A stretch of 32,189 nt of DNA, from positions 1 through 32,189 of the IMG/VR virus record IMGVR_UViG_3300007038_000005; one strand, given 5' to 3'. A program made the translations under genes and the position numbers. The stretch is from a virus. Below are positions 12,528-21,337 of this stretch, piece after piece. Positions within the stretch are counted from its first letter, which is position 1. Each line of letters begins with the position of its first letter. Below the pieces are notes generated by a model. It did no database searches, was not told where the DNA came from, and saw only the letters and a list, made by a program, of their open reading frames with translations.

Positions 12528-14375
12528 ATGCAGGACGTAACAGTAGACTTTGAAACGTACTTCGCTAAGGACTATTCCTTGAAGGATATGACTATGCGCG
12601 AGTACATCCTGGACGATAGGTTCCAGCCTATCGTGCTCGGAGTGGCCACCGAAGATGATCGGTTCACACTCCAGGGCCACGAGATCCAAAGATGGGTGAA
12701 CAGTGTGAACTGGTCGCAGGTCAGGCTTTCTGGCCACAACCTACAGTTCGACGCTGCAATACTGCGTTGGCACTTCAAAGCTGAGCCTCCTGCTCTTTAC
12801 GAATGCACCCAGTTCATGGCGCAGGCCAGCATAGGCCACGCCGTTGGTGGATCATCTCTCGAGATAATCAACGAAGTCTTCGGGATGTCGAAAGATTCGG
12901 GAGCTCTGACCAGCATGAAGGGTATGCGCTACGAAGACATAGACTGGGCTTCTTCTGAAGCCCAGCGCTATATGAAGTACGCATGCCAGGACGCCGTAGA
13001 CAGCTTCACGCATGCCAAGTATTTCCGCAAAAACCTGCCTCAGAAGGCTAAGCTGGTCATACATCTAATCGTCCGCATGTATGTGGACACAGGGTTTGTT
13101 CTCGACCTGCCCATGCTCAAGAAGAACCTGAAAGACGTAAAGCTCGAAGCTGACCGTGTGCTTTCACAAGCTGGCGTAAACGATCGCAAAGAGATTTCCA
13201 GCAGAGAGAAGTTCGCCGAGCTCCTGAAGCTCAATGGTGTAGAGCCTCCTGTGAAGATATCGGAGCGGACTGGCAAAGAGACCTACGCCTTCTCCAAGAA
13301 GGATATTGAGTTCGTAAAGCTGCAATCTCACCAGGATCCGAAAATCAGAACGCTGGTGGAAGCAAAGCTGAACGCATCTTCCACGCTGGAGGAGACACGC
13401 ACTGCACGTTTCATAAAGCTCGCCGAGCTGGGCGACAGGCTGAACGTCCCTTTGAACTTCTCAGGGGCCCACACCCACAGGTTCAGTGGTCGCGACTCCT
13501 TGAACCTACAGAACCTACCCAGAGGCAGTGAGCTCAGGAACGCCATGAAGGCACCACGCGGTTACAAGATCGTGGTAATTGACGCTTCGCAGATCGAAGC
13601 GAGAGTCCTGGCCTGGCTCGCAGGTTGCGAAGAACTTGTTAACGCATTCGCCAATGGTGAAGACGTTTACTCGGTGTTCGCTTCCAAGATATTCGGGTTC
13701 CAGGTTAACAAGAAAGACCATCCAAAAGAACGCTTTCTGGGTAAGACTGGCATTCTTGGCCTGGGGTACGGTACAGGCGCCGACAAGTTTTTTCTCACTG
13801 TCCTACTGGCTGGGCAGGAAATCAGCTACGACTTCGCTCAGCAGACAGTGCGGACATACCGGCAAGGCTACCCTGAAATCCCCCTGCTGTGGAGGCGTAT
13901 GGATGAGGCTATACTGTCCATGATCAGCGGAACTGGTATGGAGATCGGCCCGGTGTCTTTCCACAATAAGCTCTGGACCACTATAGAAGGGCTACCGGTC
14001 GTGTATCCCAGCCTTCGGGTCGCGCCTGATCCGGGCAGTGGATATGGTCAGGAGTTTGAGTTCTGGCGGCACAGGTACAAAAGCTTCGAGCGGCTCTACG
14101 GAGCAAAGCTGACCGAGAACGTAGTGCAGCATCTGTCTTGGCTTCAGATAGTGGAGACCATGGTGAAGATGCACGTGACCAACCCGGATTGGATGTGCCT
14201 TTTGCAGGTTCACGACGAACTGGCGTATCTGGCACCCGAAGACGAGGCCGAAGACTGCTACAACTGCTTGATGAAGTTCATGTGTGAGCAGCCTCCTTTC
14301 GCCTCGGCAAAGCAATACCCGATACCTCTCGCAGCAGAGGGCGACATAGCCGATAGGTACGGGGAAGCGAAGTAA
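12528..14375 (+). CDS. Family A DNA polymerase with 3'-5' exonuclease
   Basis: 615 residues from ATG 12528. The proofreading domain carries DFET (D7, E9), the GHNLQFD segment (D75) and YACQDAVD (D155/D159). The polymerase domain carries motif A VVIDASQIEAR (D352), motif B with R402, K406 and Y414, and motif C QVHDE (H562, D563, E564). The catalytic set looks complete, so it should be an active, proofreading replicative polymerase of the T7/Pol I kind. There is no 5'-nuclease domain, as usual for phage enzymes of this length. The residue equivalent to E. coli Pol I Phe762 is Leu410. It opens the replication block and is followed by two nuclease genes. Confidence 0.95.
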   Translation: MQDVTVDFETYFAKDYSLKDMTMREYILDDRFQPIVLGVATEDDRFTLQGHEIQRWVNSVNWSQVRLSGHNLQFDAAILRWHFKAEPPALYECTQFMAQASIGHAVGGSSLEIINEVFGMSKDSGALTSMKGMRYEDIDWASSEAQRYMKYACQDAVDSFTHAKYFRKNLPQKAKLVIHLIVRMYVDTGFVLDLPMLKKNLKDVKLEADRVLSQAGVNDRKEISSREKFAELLKLNGVEPPVKISERTGKETYAFSKKDIEFVKLQSHQDPKIRTLVEAKLNASSTLEETRTARFIKLAELGDRLNVPLNFSGAHTHRFSGRDSLNLQNLPRGSELRNAMKAPRGYKIVVIDASQIEARVLAWLAGCEELVNAFANGEDVYSVFASKIFGFQVNKKDHPKERFLGKTGILGLGYGTGADKFFLTVLLAGQEISYDFAQQTVRTYRQGYPEIPLLWRRMDEAILSMISGTGMEIGPVSFHNKLWTTIEGLPVVYPSLRVAPDPGSGYGQEFEFWRHRYKSFERLYGAKLTENVVQHLSWLQIVETMVKMHVTNPDWMCLLQVHDELAYLAPEDEAEDCYNCLMKFMCEQPPFASAKQYPIPLAAEGDIADRYGEAK

Positions 14376-14394
14376 ACCAGAAGGAGACAGCTTA

Positions 14395-14553
14395 ATGAAG
14401 CAAGATCCAGAGCTCGAGAAAGTTCTTCGGTCGATGAAAACCGAGCACCTCCAGGCACTGCATTGCGTGGCCAAAACGAGGGCCAAGGCGTTTTTCAAGG
14501 ACCCAAGGGCCATGCTGCAACTCAGAAAAGCACTAAACCGGAGGAAACAATGA
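14395..14553 (+). CDS. Small basic protein of unknown function (52 aa)
   Basis: ATG 14395 with AAGGAGA upstream, 19 bases after the polymerase stop. The product is basic and helical (KVLRSMKTEHLQALHCVAKT; ending ALNRRKQ), compatible with nucleic-acid binding. Its stop overlaps the next start as ATGA, and its last codons carry the GGAGG ribosome binding site of the nuclease gene. Its place between polymerase and nuclease suggests an accessory role, but no family is recognised. Confidence 0.65.
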   Translation: MKQDPELEKVLRSMKTEHLQALHCVAKTRAKAFFKDPRAMLQLRKALNRRKQ

Positions 14554-15224
14554 AGAAGGCATGGAGCCACTCCAACCTCACGAGCTTCGAGCTCTGCCCC
14601 AAGAAGTACTACGCCACTTCAGTGGCCAAGAGCGTACAAGAGCCCGCTGGCGAGGCTATGACCTGGGGCAAAGAAGTTCATTCGGCCTTCGAGAACTACA
14701 TGGGGAGCGGCAAGCCGTTCCCCATGGGCATGAAACACTTCAAAAAGGTCGCGGATCCGCTCATGGTGCCCGAGGGCTCTAGTGCTGAGGTCTTGATAGA
14801 GGCAAAGCTAGCACTGGACGTGAATCTTTCGCCCACTGGGTTTTTCGACCGCGACGTGTGGGTCCGCTGCGTGGTGGACTACGGCGTGGTCAAGGGCTCA
14901 AAGGCTCTGCTGGTGGACTGGAAGACTGGCAAGCGCAAGGACGACTACGACCAACTCGCGCTCATGGCAGGGGTCATGTTCGCGCAAGAGCCTAAGCTGC
15001 AACAGGTGGACAGCATGTTCGTGTGGCTGAAAGAGAAAACCCAGAAGGACATGATCCAGGACGTCTCATTCACCAGAAAAGACATCCCGGATATCTGGAA
15101 CCGCTTCCTTCCAAGGGTCGAGAGGTTTCAACGGGCCTTCGACAACGACAACTTCCCGCCCAATCCCAACTGGCTGTGCAAGAGGCACTGCCCTGTAACC
15201 AGCTGCCCATATCACGGTACTTGA
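14550..15224 (+). CDS. PD-(D/E)XK exonuclease of Cas4/RecB type with Fe-S cysteines
   Basis: 224 residues from ATG 14550 in an ATGA overlap; the frame is open upstream only as a shadow. Family features in order: SFELCPKKYY with the first cysteine (near residue 17), GKEVHSAFENY (the conserved histidine near 48), VDYG with D near 110, LLVDWKTGK with D123 and K125, and a QLALMAGVM segment in the place of the Q-x3-Y motif. Near the end, CKRHCPVTSC supplies three more cysteines. One N-terminal plus three C-terminal cysteines is the 4Fe-4S arrangement of Cas4 and AddB nucleases. It is probably a 5'-end-processing exonuclease in phage recombination or replication. It is not evidence of a CRISPR system: there is no array or other cas gene. 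Confidence 0.85.
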   Translation: MKKAWSHSNLTSFELCPKKYYATSVAKSVQEPAGEAMTWGKEVHSAFENYMGSGKPFPMGMKHFKKVADPLMVPEGSSAEVLIEAKLALDVNLSPTGFFDRDVWVRCVVDYGVVKGSKALLVDWKTGKRKDDYDQLALMAGVMFAQEPKLQQVDSMFVWLKEKTQKDMIQDVSFTRKDIPDIWNRFLPRVERFQRAFDNDNFPPNPNWLCKRHCPVTSCPYHGT

Positions 15225-15231
15225 GGTATAA

Positions 15232-15570
15232 ATGGCCCAAACACCAGAAGGCAAGGTTAAGAAGGCTGTCCAGAAAGTCCTTGACAATAAAGGAAAATTT
15301 GGTGTAATATACCACTACTGGCCGGTACCAGCTGGCTATGGTTCCCCAACGCTCGATTGCATAATATGCTATCGTGGCGTGTTCATTGCTATCGAGACCA
15401 AGGCGCCGGGCAAGAAGCCTACCCCGCGCCAAGAGTTGTCGATTAGCGACATGTTGGCGGCAGGAGCCATAGTCATGGTTATCGACACCACTGACACCAC
15501 AAGGCTTGAGCATGTCCTCGAACGCATCCGTGACCGTCGTCCCGAGAAAGAAGGGATTGATATTAGATAA
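15232..15570 (+). CDS. VRR-NUC domain nuclease
   Basis: 112 residues from ATG 15232, 7 bases after the preceding stop, with TGAGGT upstream. The whole protein is a minimal VRR-NUC domain: N-terminal TPEGKVKKAVQKVL, then D42 in SPTLDCIICYRG, then IAIETKAPG with E55 and K57, then the TPRQ segment. That matches the D-(x)n-E-x-K core. VRR-NUC proteins are structure-specific nucleases, and stand-alone copies are common in phages beside SNF2-type helicases, as here. Its 3' end overlaps the helicase gene by 59 bp, so the two are probably co-translated. Confidence 0.85.
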   Translation: MAQTPEGKVKKAVQKVLDNKGKFGVIYHYWPVPAGYGSPTLDCIICYRGVFIAIETKAPGKKPTPRQELSISDMLAAGAIVMVIDTTDTTRLEHVLERIRDRRPEKEGIDIR

Positions 15571-17071
15571 ATCTCCACAGATCCCGGGAGTAATACCTGA
15601 AGCAGTAGACATACCGTCCACCAACAAGATGTTCGTGCCCCACAGGCCGGGCGAGACGCGCATTCTGCGTAACATGGGCTACAAGGTTCCTAGCCCTATA
15701 CACCACCACTACGACTGGAACGGAGGCACACCGTTCCAGGCTCAGAAGACCACGGCTGCGATGCTGGTGTGCGAGCCTCGTGCCTTCGTGCTTTCGGGTA
15801 TGGGCACGGGCAAGACGCGCAGTGTGCTGTTCGCCTACGACTACCTGCGAAAGCAGGGGCTGGTCAGAAACATGCTGGTGGTGGCCCCTCTTAGCACGCT
15901 CAATTTCACATGGGCCAGAGAGGTGTTTTTCAACTTCCCCGATTACCGAGTAGGCGTCGTCCATGGCCGAAACAGACGTGAAAAGATCCTAACAGACGAC
16001 CGCTTCGATATTCACGTGATAAACCATGATGGCGTCAAAGTCATGGAGAACGAGCTCATCAAGAAGAAGTTCGACATCATCGTCATAGATGAAGTCGCGG
16101 TTTTTCGTAACGCGCGTTCGCAGCGTCACAAGTCCATGGCCAGGGTTGCAAAGAACTACAAGTACCTGTGGGGTCTAACGGGGACACCAACACCGAAGGA
16201 TCCGACAGACGCCTACGGTATCATAAAACTGATTACTCCGGGTAATCGAGAGGTCACCAGTTTCTCCAGGTTCCGCGAAAAGCTGATGTACAAGATCACC
16301 CAGTTCAAATGGGTGCCCAAACCCGGTGCGCAGGAAGAGGTTTTCAGGCTCATGCAGCCGGGCGTCAGGTTCACCATGGACGAGTGCATAGACATGCCGC
16401 CCACGGTGTACTCCGAACGTGAAGTGAAGCTCAGCACCAAGCAGAAGCAGTGCTATGAAGAGCTCAGGAAGTACGCCACCACGAAGACAGACAACGGCAA
16501 TCAGGTTCGCGCAGTAAACGAAGCGGTCCTGATCAACAAGCTGCTGCAAGTATCAAGCGGCTGCGTCTACGACTCCGAGAAAAATAGCACCCTTCTGGAC
16601 CCGGAAGATCGCTTGAAGATCACCGAAGAGGTCGTGTTCGAGAACGACTCGAAGTCGATAGTGTTCTGCCCGTTCATACCGCTGGTGGGCATGGTCGCGA
16701 ATTACCTGGAGTCGAAAGGCTGCAAGGTATGGCAGATCAGTGGAGCTACACCCGTCAACACGAGGTCCAAAATTTTCTCAGAGTTCCAGGACAACGCCAA
16801 GGGCGCCGCACCGGAAGTCCTGGTGGCCCACCCTGCGACCATGTCTCACGGCCTTACGCTCACAGCCGCCAGCTTGGTTTTGTGGTACGCTCCTGTGGAT
16901 AACCTCGAAACGTACCAGCAGGCAAACGCCCGGATCGCCAGGCCGGGCCAAGTGTCGCATAAGGTGCAGGTGATGCACCTTGTGTCGTCGCCCGCAGACC
17001 GCCGGATATACCGCCGTCTGCAATCGAAAGAGCAGGTTCAAGGGAGCCTGCTTGAACTCTTTGACGACTAA
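15512..17071 (+). CDS. SNF2-type (SF2) DNA helicase/translocase
   Basis: ATG 15512 (AAGG about 7 bases upstream) gives 519 residues; TTG 15506 is just upstream in frame. Motifs: I GMGTGKTRS (K101), Ia VVAPLSTL, II VIDEVA (D193, E194; DEVA rather than DEAH), III LTGTPTP, then the second RecA-like domain with SIVFCPF, V SHGLTLTAA and VI QQANARIARPGQ. This is the organisation of short phage SNF2-like ATPases that move on duplex DNA during recombination or replication restart. The gene order VRR-NUC then SNF2 supports a joint role in resolving branched DNA. Length is normal and all ATPase motifs are present. Confidence 0.9.
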   Translation: MSSNASVTVVPRKKGLILDKSPQIPGVIPEAVDIPSTNKMFVPHRPGETRILRNMGYKVPSPIHHHYDWNGGTPFQAQKTTAAMLVCEPRAFVLSGMGTGKTRSVLFAYDYLRKQGLVRNMLVVAPLSTLNFTWAREVFFNFPDYRVGVVHGRNRREKILTDDRFDIHVINHDGVKVMENELIKKKFDIIVIDEVAVFRNARSQRHKSMARVAKNYKYLWGLTGTPTPKDPTDAYGIIKLITPGNREVTSFSRFREKLMYKITQFKWVPKPGAQEEVFRLMQPGVRFTMDECIDMPPTVYSEREVKLSTKQKQCYEELRKYATTKTDNGNQVRAVNEAVLINKLLQVSSGCVYDSEKNSTLLDPEDRLKITEEVVFENDSKSIVFCPFIPLVGMVANYLESKGCKVWQISGATPVNTRSKIFSEFQDNAKGAAPEVLVAHPATMSHGLTLTAASLVLWYAPVDNLETYQQANARIARPGQVSHKVQVMHLVSSPADRRIYRRLQSKEQVQGSLLELFDD

Positions 17072-17117
17072 GGAGGAAGCACAGAGTACTTAAACACCCT
17101 GCCACAAGGAGACGAAC

Positions 17118-17501
17118 ATGGCCGATCTGGGTCAACTCGTGACCAAATACCTACAGCTTCGCGACAAGAAGAAGCAAATTGAAGACAGGCACAAGGAGGA
17201 ACTCGCACCTATCAACGAACTGCTCGGCGAACTGGAAGCGCTTTTCCAGAAGGCTATGGACGAAACGGGTCTCGAGCAGCTAAAATCGGACTCCGGGGTC
17301 GCTTACAAGAGCGTGCAGAGGTCGGTTAAAGCTTCGGACAAGACCGCGTTTCTCGAGTGGGTACAGGAAAATGAAGCATGGCACCTGCTCGACATCCGCC
17401 CCGCTAAAACAGCGGTAAGCGAATACACTGACGAGAATGGTACGCCGCCACCAGGCGTAGACATATCAAGCCACCTCAAGATTAACGTAAGGAAAGGGTA
17501 G
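17118..17501 (+). CDS. Conserved coiled-coil phage protein beside the SSB-like gene
   Basis: 127 residues from ATG 17118 behind AAGGAG. Residues about 5-55 form a charged coiled coil (LQLRDKKKQIEDRHKEELAP). The rest is a small domain with GVAYKSVQRSVKASDKTAF, WVQENEAWHLLDIRPAK and a PPPGVDISSHLKINVRK end. I know this general arrangement as a common unnamed phage family located next to ssDNA-binding or recombination genes; I cannot give it a reaction. It stops 4 bases before the next gene, so the two are likely a translational pair. Confidence 0.7.
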   Translation: MADLGQLVTKYLQLRDKKKQIEDRHKEELAPINELLGELEALFQKAMDETGLEQLKSDSGVAYKSVQRSVKASDKTAFLEWVQENEAWHLLDIRPAKTAVSEYTDENGTPPPGVDISSHLKINVRKG

Positions 17502-17505
17502 CCAC

Positions 17506-18474
17506 ATGAGCACCGACATCACACTCGCAGGTTTCGACCCCAACCAGGTCCCCGCACTCGCTGACATGTTTGGAGGGCAGGAACGCAACGACGACCTCTC
17601 GCAAGGCGTCAGCGCTTCCTTCCCAGTTCTGTCGTTCAAAGGCAAGGTGTGGCGAGTCAAGCACAAGGGCGAAGAGAAGACAGTCCTCAACAACGACGGG
17701 GATCCTGTCGCATCGTTGACGGCTGTGCTGATGAAGGCCAGCCCGAACATCTCGAAGCTCTACTACGAAAAGCAGTACGCTGAAGGCGACGACGCTGCGC
17801 CCACGTGCTTTTCGCTGGACGGCATTAAGCCCGACCCGGCTTCCGAGAAGAAACAGTCGGAGACGTGCGCGGTCTGTCCCCACAACGTCTGGGGGTCTCG
17901 GGTGACCGACAACGGCAACAAGACCAAGGCGTGTGCCGACAACCGGCGCATCGCGGTCGCCCCCTACCCCGATATCGACAACGCCGGCGACGGGCCCATG
18001 CTTCTGCGTGTCCCGCCCGCGTCTCTGGCTTCGCTGGTGTCCTTCAAGGAGAAGCTGGACGAGCTCAAGCTTCCCTATCAGGCGGTTGTCGTCAAGATCG
18101 GCTTCGACACCAACCTCGCTTACCCCAAGCTGGTCTTCACCCCTGTCAGGGCGCTCACCCTCGAAGAGGCCGAAAAGGTCAAGGGCTACATGGAGAGTGA
18201 ACAGGTGAACAACATGTTCACCGAAGTCGTGGACGAGGGCGACAAAGCCTCTCAGAAGGCTGCTGAGAGCACTTCTGCTGCGGCTGACCCCAAGCCTTCT
18301 GACGAGCCAAAGGCTTCTCCTGCCCCCTCCACGACTACTCCTGAGCCCCAGCCTGAGCCCCAGCCTGAGCCCAAACCGGAGACCCCGAAGCAGACAGCTG
18401 CTGACGAGGGCCAAGTCGCAGACGAAGGTGACGAAGATCTCAACGCTCGCCTCGCGAGCATATTGGGCGACTGA
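17506..18474 (+). CDS. Zinc-binding, probable single-stranded DNA-binding protein
   Basis: 322 residues from ATG 17506. The core (residues about 40-230) starts with a beta-rich segment (FPVLSFKGKVWRVKHKGEE) and has four cysteines, C101, C121, C124 and C143, spaced like a zinc site embedded in a nucleic-acid-binding fold. Then comes a Pro/Glu/Ala-rich linker with PEPQ repeats (about 255-300) and an acidic tail (DEGDEDLNARLASILGD), as in many SSBs that recruit partners through their C-terminus. Its position between helicase/nuclease genes and the primase fits. The SSB name is inferred from architecture and context; no catalytic motif is seen. Confidence 0.55.
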   Translation: MSTDITLAGFDPNQVPALADMFGGQERNDDLSQGVSASFPVLSFKGKVWRVKHKGEEKTVLNNDGDPVASLTAVLMKASPNISKLYYEKQYAEGDDAAPTCFSLDGIKPDPASEKKQSETCAVCPHNVWGSRVTDNGNKTKACADNRRIAVAPYPDIDNAGDGPMLLRVPPASLASLVSFKEKLDELKLPYQAVVVKIGFDTNLAYPKLVFTPVRALTLEEAEKVKGYMESEQVNNMFTEVVDEGDKASQKAAESTSAAADPKPSDEPKASPAPSTTTPEPQPEPQPEPKPETPKQTAADEGQVADEGDEDLNARLASILGD

Positions 18475-18484
18475 TCCCTCAATA

Positions 18485-18507
18485 GCCCGGGCCAGTCAGG
18501 CCCGGGC
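18485..18507 (+). repeat. Stem-loop before the primase gene
   Basis: GCCCGGGCC (18485-18493) and GGCCCGGGC (18499-18507) form a perfect 9-bp stem with an AGTCA loop, starting 11 bases after the stop. There is no U-run. A short CATCACCACAC spacer and AAGGGGGG then lead to the GTG start at 18533. Confidence 0.75.
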
Positions 18508-18532
18508 GCATCACCACACAAGGGGGGCAGCC

Positions 18533-21337
18533 GTGAGCACTAAGCAGTTCCTGTCGAAAGTCCTCGGAGAAGGAATACACTACGTAGGGTGGGCTTCACC
18601 TGAAGAGTTCAATGGTTATAGGCATAAAGCCTTCACCGACATTGACGAGGCTATTCAAACCGCCAGGGGCCTGGCGCAGAAGTACGATGTGTTTTTCACC
18701 CCAGGCACTTTCAAGAGAGCCAAGATACGACGTGAGGGTAGAGATTACGCCCAAGCTTATCGTTCGCAAGATAACGTAGCTGAGCTCAAAAGCTTCTTTG
18801 TCGATGTAGACTTCAAAGTATACGCATCGCCCAAGCAAGCGATCGAGTCGTTCCAGGCTTTCACGAAGACCGTGGATCTACCGAAACCCAACCTCGTGGT
18901 CTCGTCCGGGAACGGACTGCATATCTACTGGGTTCTCGACCAGGTTATTCCCAAAGAGGAATGGGACAAACTAGCACCCGTGCTCGAGATGTACGCCACC
19001 GAACATGGGCTCGAGGTAGACCCGAACGTAACTACGGACTCGGCCAGGCTCCTGCGTTGGCCTGGCTCATTCAACATGAAGTACGAGTCCAAGCCCGAAG
19101 TAGAGGTGTCTTACTTCGGGGAACACGACGTGTCGTTTGAAAAGTTCAAAAGCGTACTGGATGCTTACTCGGAGCAAACTACGGGCGTTAACCCAAACGT
19201 AACTCCGCAGGACCTGCAAGCCAGCGACAACGTCGTACATCTTTTCCAGCAAGACAACGATGATCTGATAGGAGATTACGACGCTGGTCAGAAGTACTAC
19301 ATGTCGCGAGTGGTTGAGTTCTGCCCAACCATGGCCAGCATACTCGAGAGGAATGGCGAAGGTGATGAGTATGCGTTGTGGAAAAACGCCTTGCACCTAT
19401 CAGCCTACACCGAGGACGGGCGTGAGTTCATACATTCCCTGTCAAACGGTCATAAGGACTACGATCCAGACGAGGTAGAGCAGAGGTTTTCGGAGTCACT
19501 CAAGGTCAAGAACAATGACGCCCGGGGCCCGACCACCTGCGAGCTTTTCAGCAAGTACAGCGATAAGTGCCTCAAGTGCAAGTTCTTTGGCCACATCAAG
19601 AGCCCAATAGTCCTCGGCAAGGAGGAGAAGCACAAAACAGAAGATCCTGGAATCACATACACGATGCCAGGTCGCACATGCATGAATGTGGAGGCTGGTG
19701 AAGACGGCGAAGTACAGCGGGTGGAGATCGCCAACTGCGAGATAGACTACTGGCGCCTTGGCTACGACCGTGAGCACGGTCAGGTGATGAGTTTCAAATA
19801 CAAGGTCAAGAACAAGTGGAAACAGTTTCAGTTCTCGGTCACGGACGCAGCGGATAACAAGAAGCTACATAGCTTTCTGCTACGCGAAGGCGTCAGTATC
19901 CAACACAGTCAGATGAAACTTTTCGGGAGAGCAGTCGTGAGCTGGATGGAAAGGCTGCAAAACGTACAACACTACGAAGACGAAGCGCCGTTCGGGTGGA
20001 CAGAAGACATGGAAGGGTTCGCTATCGCTGGCAATGTCTACCGACCTAGTGGCGTTAGGGAAGCAGGGTATTGCGACCCGTCGTTCACTGATAACTACCA
20101 GCCTGCGGGATCCTTCGAGGAGTGGAAGAAGGCAGTTTCGCTGTTCACACAAGACAGCAGGGAGGAGGTGCATGCCATGATGGCCTGCTCCTTTGCCTCC
20201 CCGCTCATGCGTTTTGCCGAAGTGAATGCTTTCACCACAGTGTTCACATCGCAGATGTCCGGGGTAGGCAAGTCAACGATACTGGCCGCTGCACAATCAG
20301 TATGGGCTCACCCGGTCAAGACTATGGCGTCCATAAACGACACCATGCTCTCTACATCCAAGAAGATGGCTACTTCTAGTTACATGCCCACGTGCTATGA
20401 CGAGCTCAGGGGGCCAGGTGTGCTAGAAGACTTCACCAAGCTCATATTCCGCGCTGCACAGGGCAAAGAGCGCCAAAGGCTGAACTCGAGTGCGCAGCTG
20501 AGGAAGGCTGAAGACATTCACTCGATCATAATCGCGGCGTCGAACGACTCGGTCAGGGAAGCAGTGAAAGAGAGCACGGGGGACTCGAACGCCGGGGTCT
20601 TGAGGATGTTCGAGATCAAAATGCCTCAGCACGACGGTAAAGACCAGGACTCCAGGTTCAGCGCCGCTTCCAAGAAGCTTACGAGGAACTACGGGCACGC
20701 TGGCCGTGAATACATGAAATACGTGGTTTCGAACCTTTCCAAGATGGAGCAGCTCTACAAGGTATGCCTCGAAAAGATAAACCAAGAAGTCGGTGCGAAG
20801 CCTGACGAGAGGTTCTGGACACAAGCTGGTGCAGCGTTCGTGGCTGGTGCCGCTGCTGCCAAGGCCGCTGGTATCTGCGATATTAGCGCCAACAAGGTCC
20901 ATAAATGCGTAGTTTCAATGATCGAGGACGGCCGCTCCGAGTCGTTCGAGGTCAAGGAACACGCGCAAAACCACGTGTCCAGGGTATTCAGCGTCATGAG
21001 GTCTTACCTACTCATCACCGATGAGGCTGGCACGTCGAAAAACGCGACTGTCGCTTCCCCGCCGCCTAACCGAGTGGCCAAGATGCAGCTTGTGATCCGC
21101 TCGGGCCACCTCTACGTGCCCAGGTACACCGTGAGAGAGTACGCGCAGCTACAGGGCCTGGTGATGGGGCACGTAGAAGGGTCGTTGCAGAACATGAGAG
21201 GCGTCGAGTTCACAAGGTTCGCCTTGGGCCAAGGGACCCAAGACTACGTTAACCCAGTGACCGATTGCTACAAGATAGACGTCGCGGCGGTCCTGGGGCC
21301 CGAGATGCTCAAGAGGTGGTCAGGCGTCAGCAACTGA
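18533..21337 (+). CDS. Primase-polymerase/helicase fusion
   Basis: GTG 18533 follows AAGGGGGG and gives 934 residues; the longer frame runs back through a stem-loop and is rejected. Residues about 80-190 look like an archaeo-eukaryotic primase-type active site: FVDVDF (D91, D93), SSGNGLHIYW (H130) and LLRWPGSFN (about 175). A cysteine cluster near 335-355 (CELFSKYSDKCLKCKF) could bind zinc. The C-terminal half is an AAA/SF3-like ATPase: Walker A SGVGKST (K580), a probable Walker B ending CYDE near 620, and a sensor-like IIIAASND near 665. It would unwind DNA and lay primers for the family A polymerase. It ends the rightward block; its stop abuts the stop of the opposite-strand gene. Confidence 0.85.
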   Translation: MSTKQFLSKVLGEGIHYVGWASPEEFNGYRHKAFTDIDEAIQTARGLAQKYDVFFTPGTFKRAKIRREGRDYAQAYRSQDNVAELKSFFVDVDFKVYASPKQAIESFQAFTKTVDLPKPNLVVSSGNGLHIYWVLDQVIPKEEWDKLAPVLEMYATEHGLEVDPNVTTDSARLLRWPGSFNMKYESKPEVEVSYFGEHDVSFEKFKSVLDAYSEQTTGVNPNVTPQDLQASDNVVHLFQQDNDDLIGDYDAGQKYYMSRVVEFCPTMASILERNGEGDEYALWKNALHLSAYTEDGREFIHSLSNGHKDYDPDEVEQRFSESLKVKNNDARGPTTCELFSKYSDKCLKCKFFGHIKSPIVLGKEEKHKTEDPGITYTMPGRTCMNVEAGEDGEVQRVEIANCEIDYWRLGYDREHGQVMSFKYKVKNKWKQFQFSVTDAADNKKLHSFLLREGVSIQHSQMKLFGRAVVSWMERLQNVQHYEDEAPFGWTEDMEGFAIAGNVYRPSGVREAGYCDPSFTDNYQPAGSFEEWKKAVSLFTQDSREEVHAMMACSFASPLMRFAEVNAFTTVFTSQMSGVGKSTILAAAQSVWAHPVKTMASINDTMLSTSKKMATSSYMPTCYDELRGPGVLEDFTKLIFRAAQGKERQRLNSSAQLRKAEDIHSIIIAASNDSVREAVKESTGDSNAGVLRMFEIKMPQHDGKDQDSRFSAASKKLTRNYGHAGREYMKYVVSNLSKMEQLYKVCLEKINQEVGAKPDERFWTQAGAAFVAGAAAAKAAGICDISANKVHKCVVSMIEDGRSESFEVKEHAQNHVSRVFSVMRSYLLITDEAGTSKNATVASPPPNRVAKMQLVIRSGHLYVPRYTVREYAQLQGLVMGHVEGSLQNMRGVEFTRFALGQGTQDYVNPVTDCYKIDVAAVLGPEMLKRWSGVSN

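Noticed and set aside
13974-13986. ACCACTATAGAAG, close to an SP6 promoter core
   Set aside because: It lies inside the polymerase coding sequence (encoding TTIEG), has no matching upstream part, and is not repeated elsewhere.
14550-15570. Cas4-like nuclease as a sign of a CRISPR-Cas system
   Set aside because: No spacer-repeat array or other cas gene is present. The nuclease fits phage replication and recombination.
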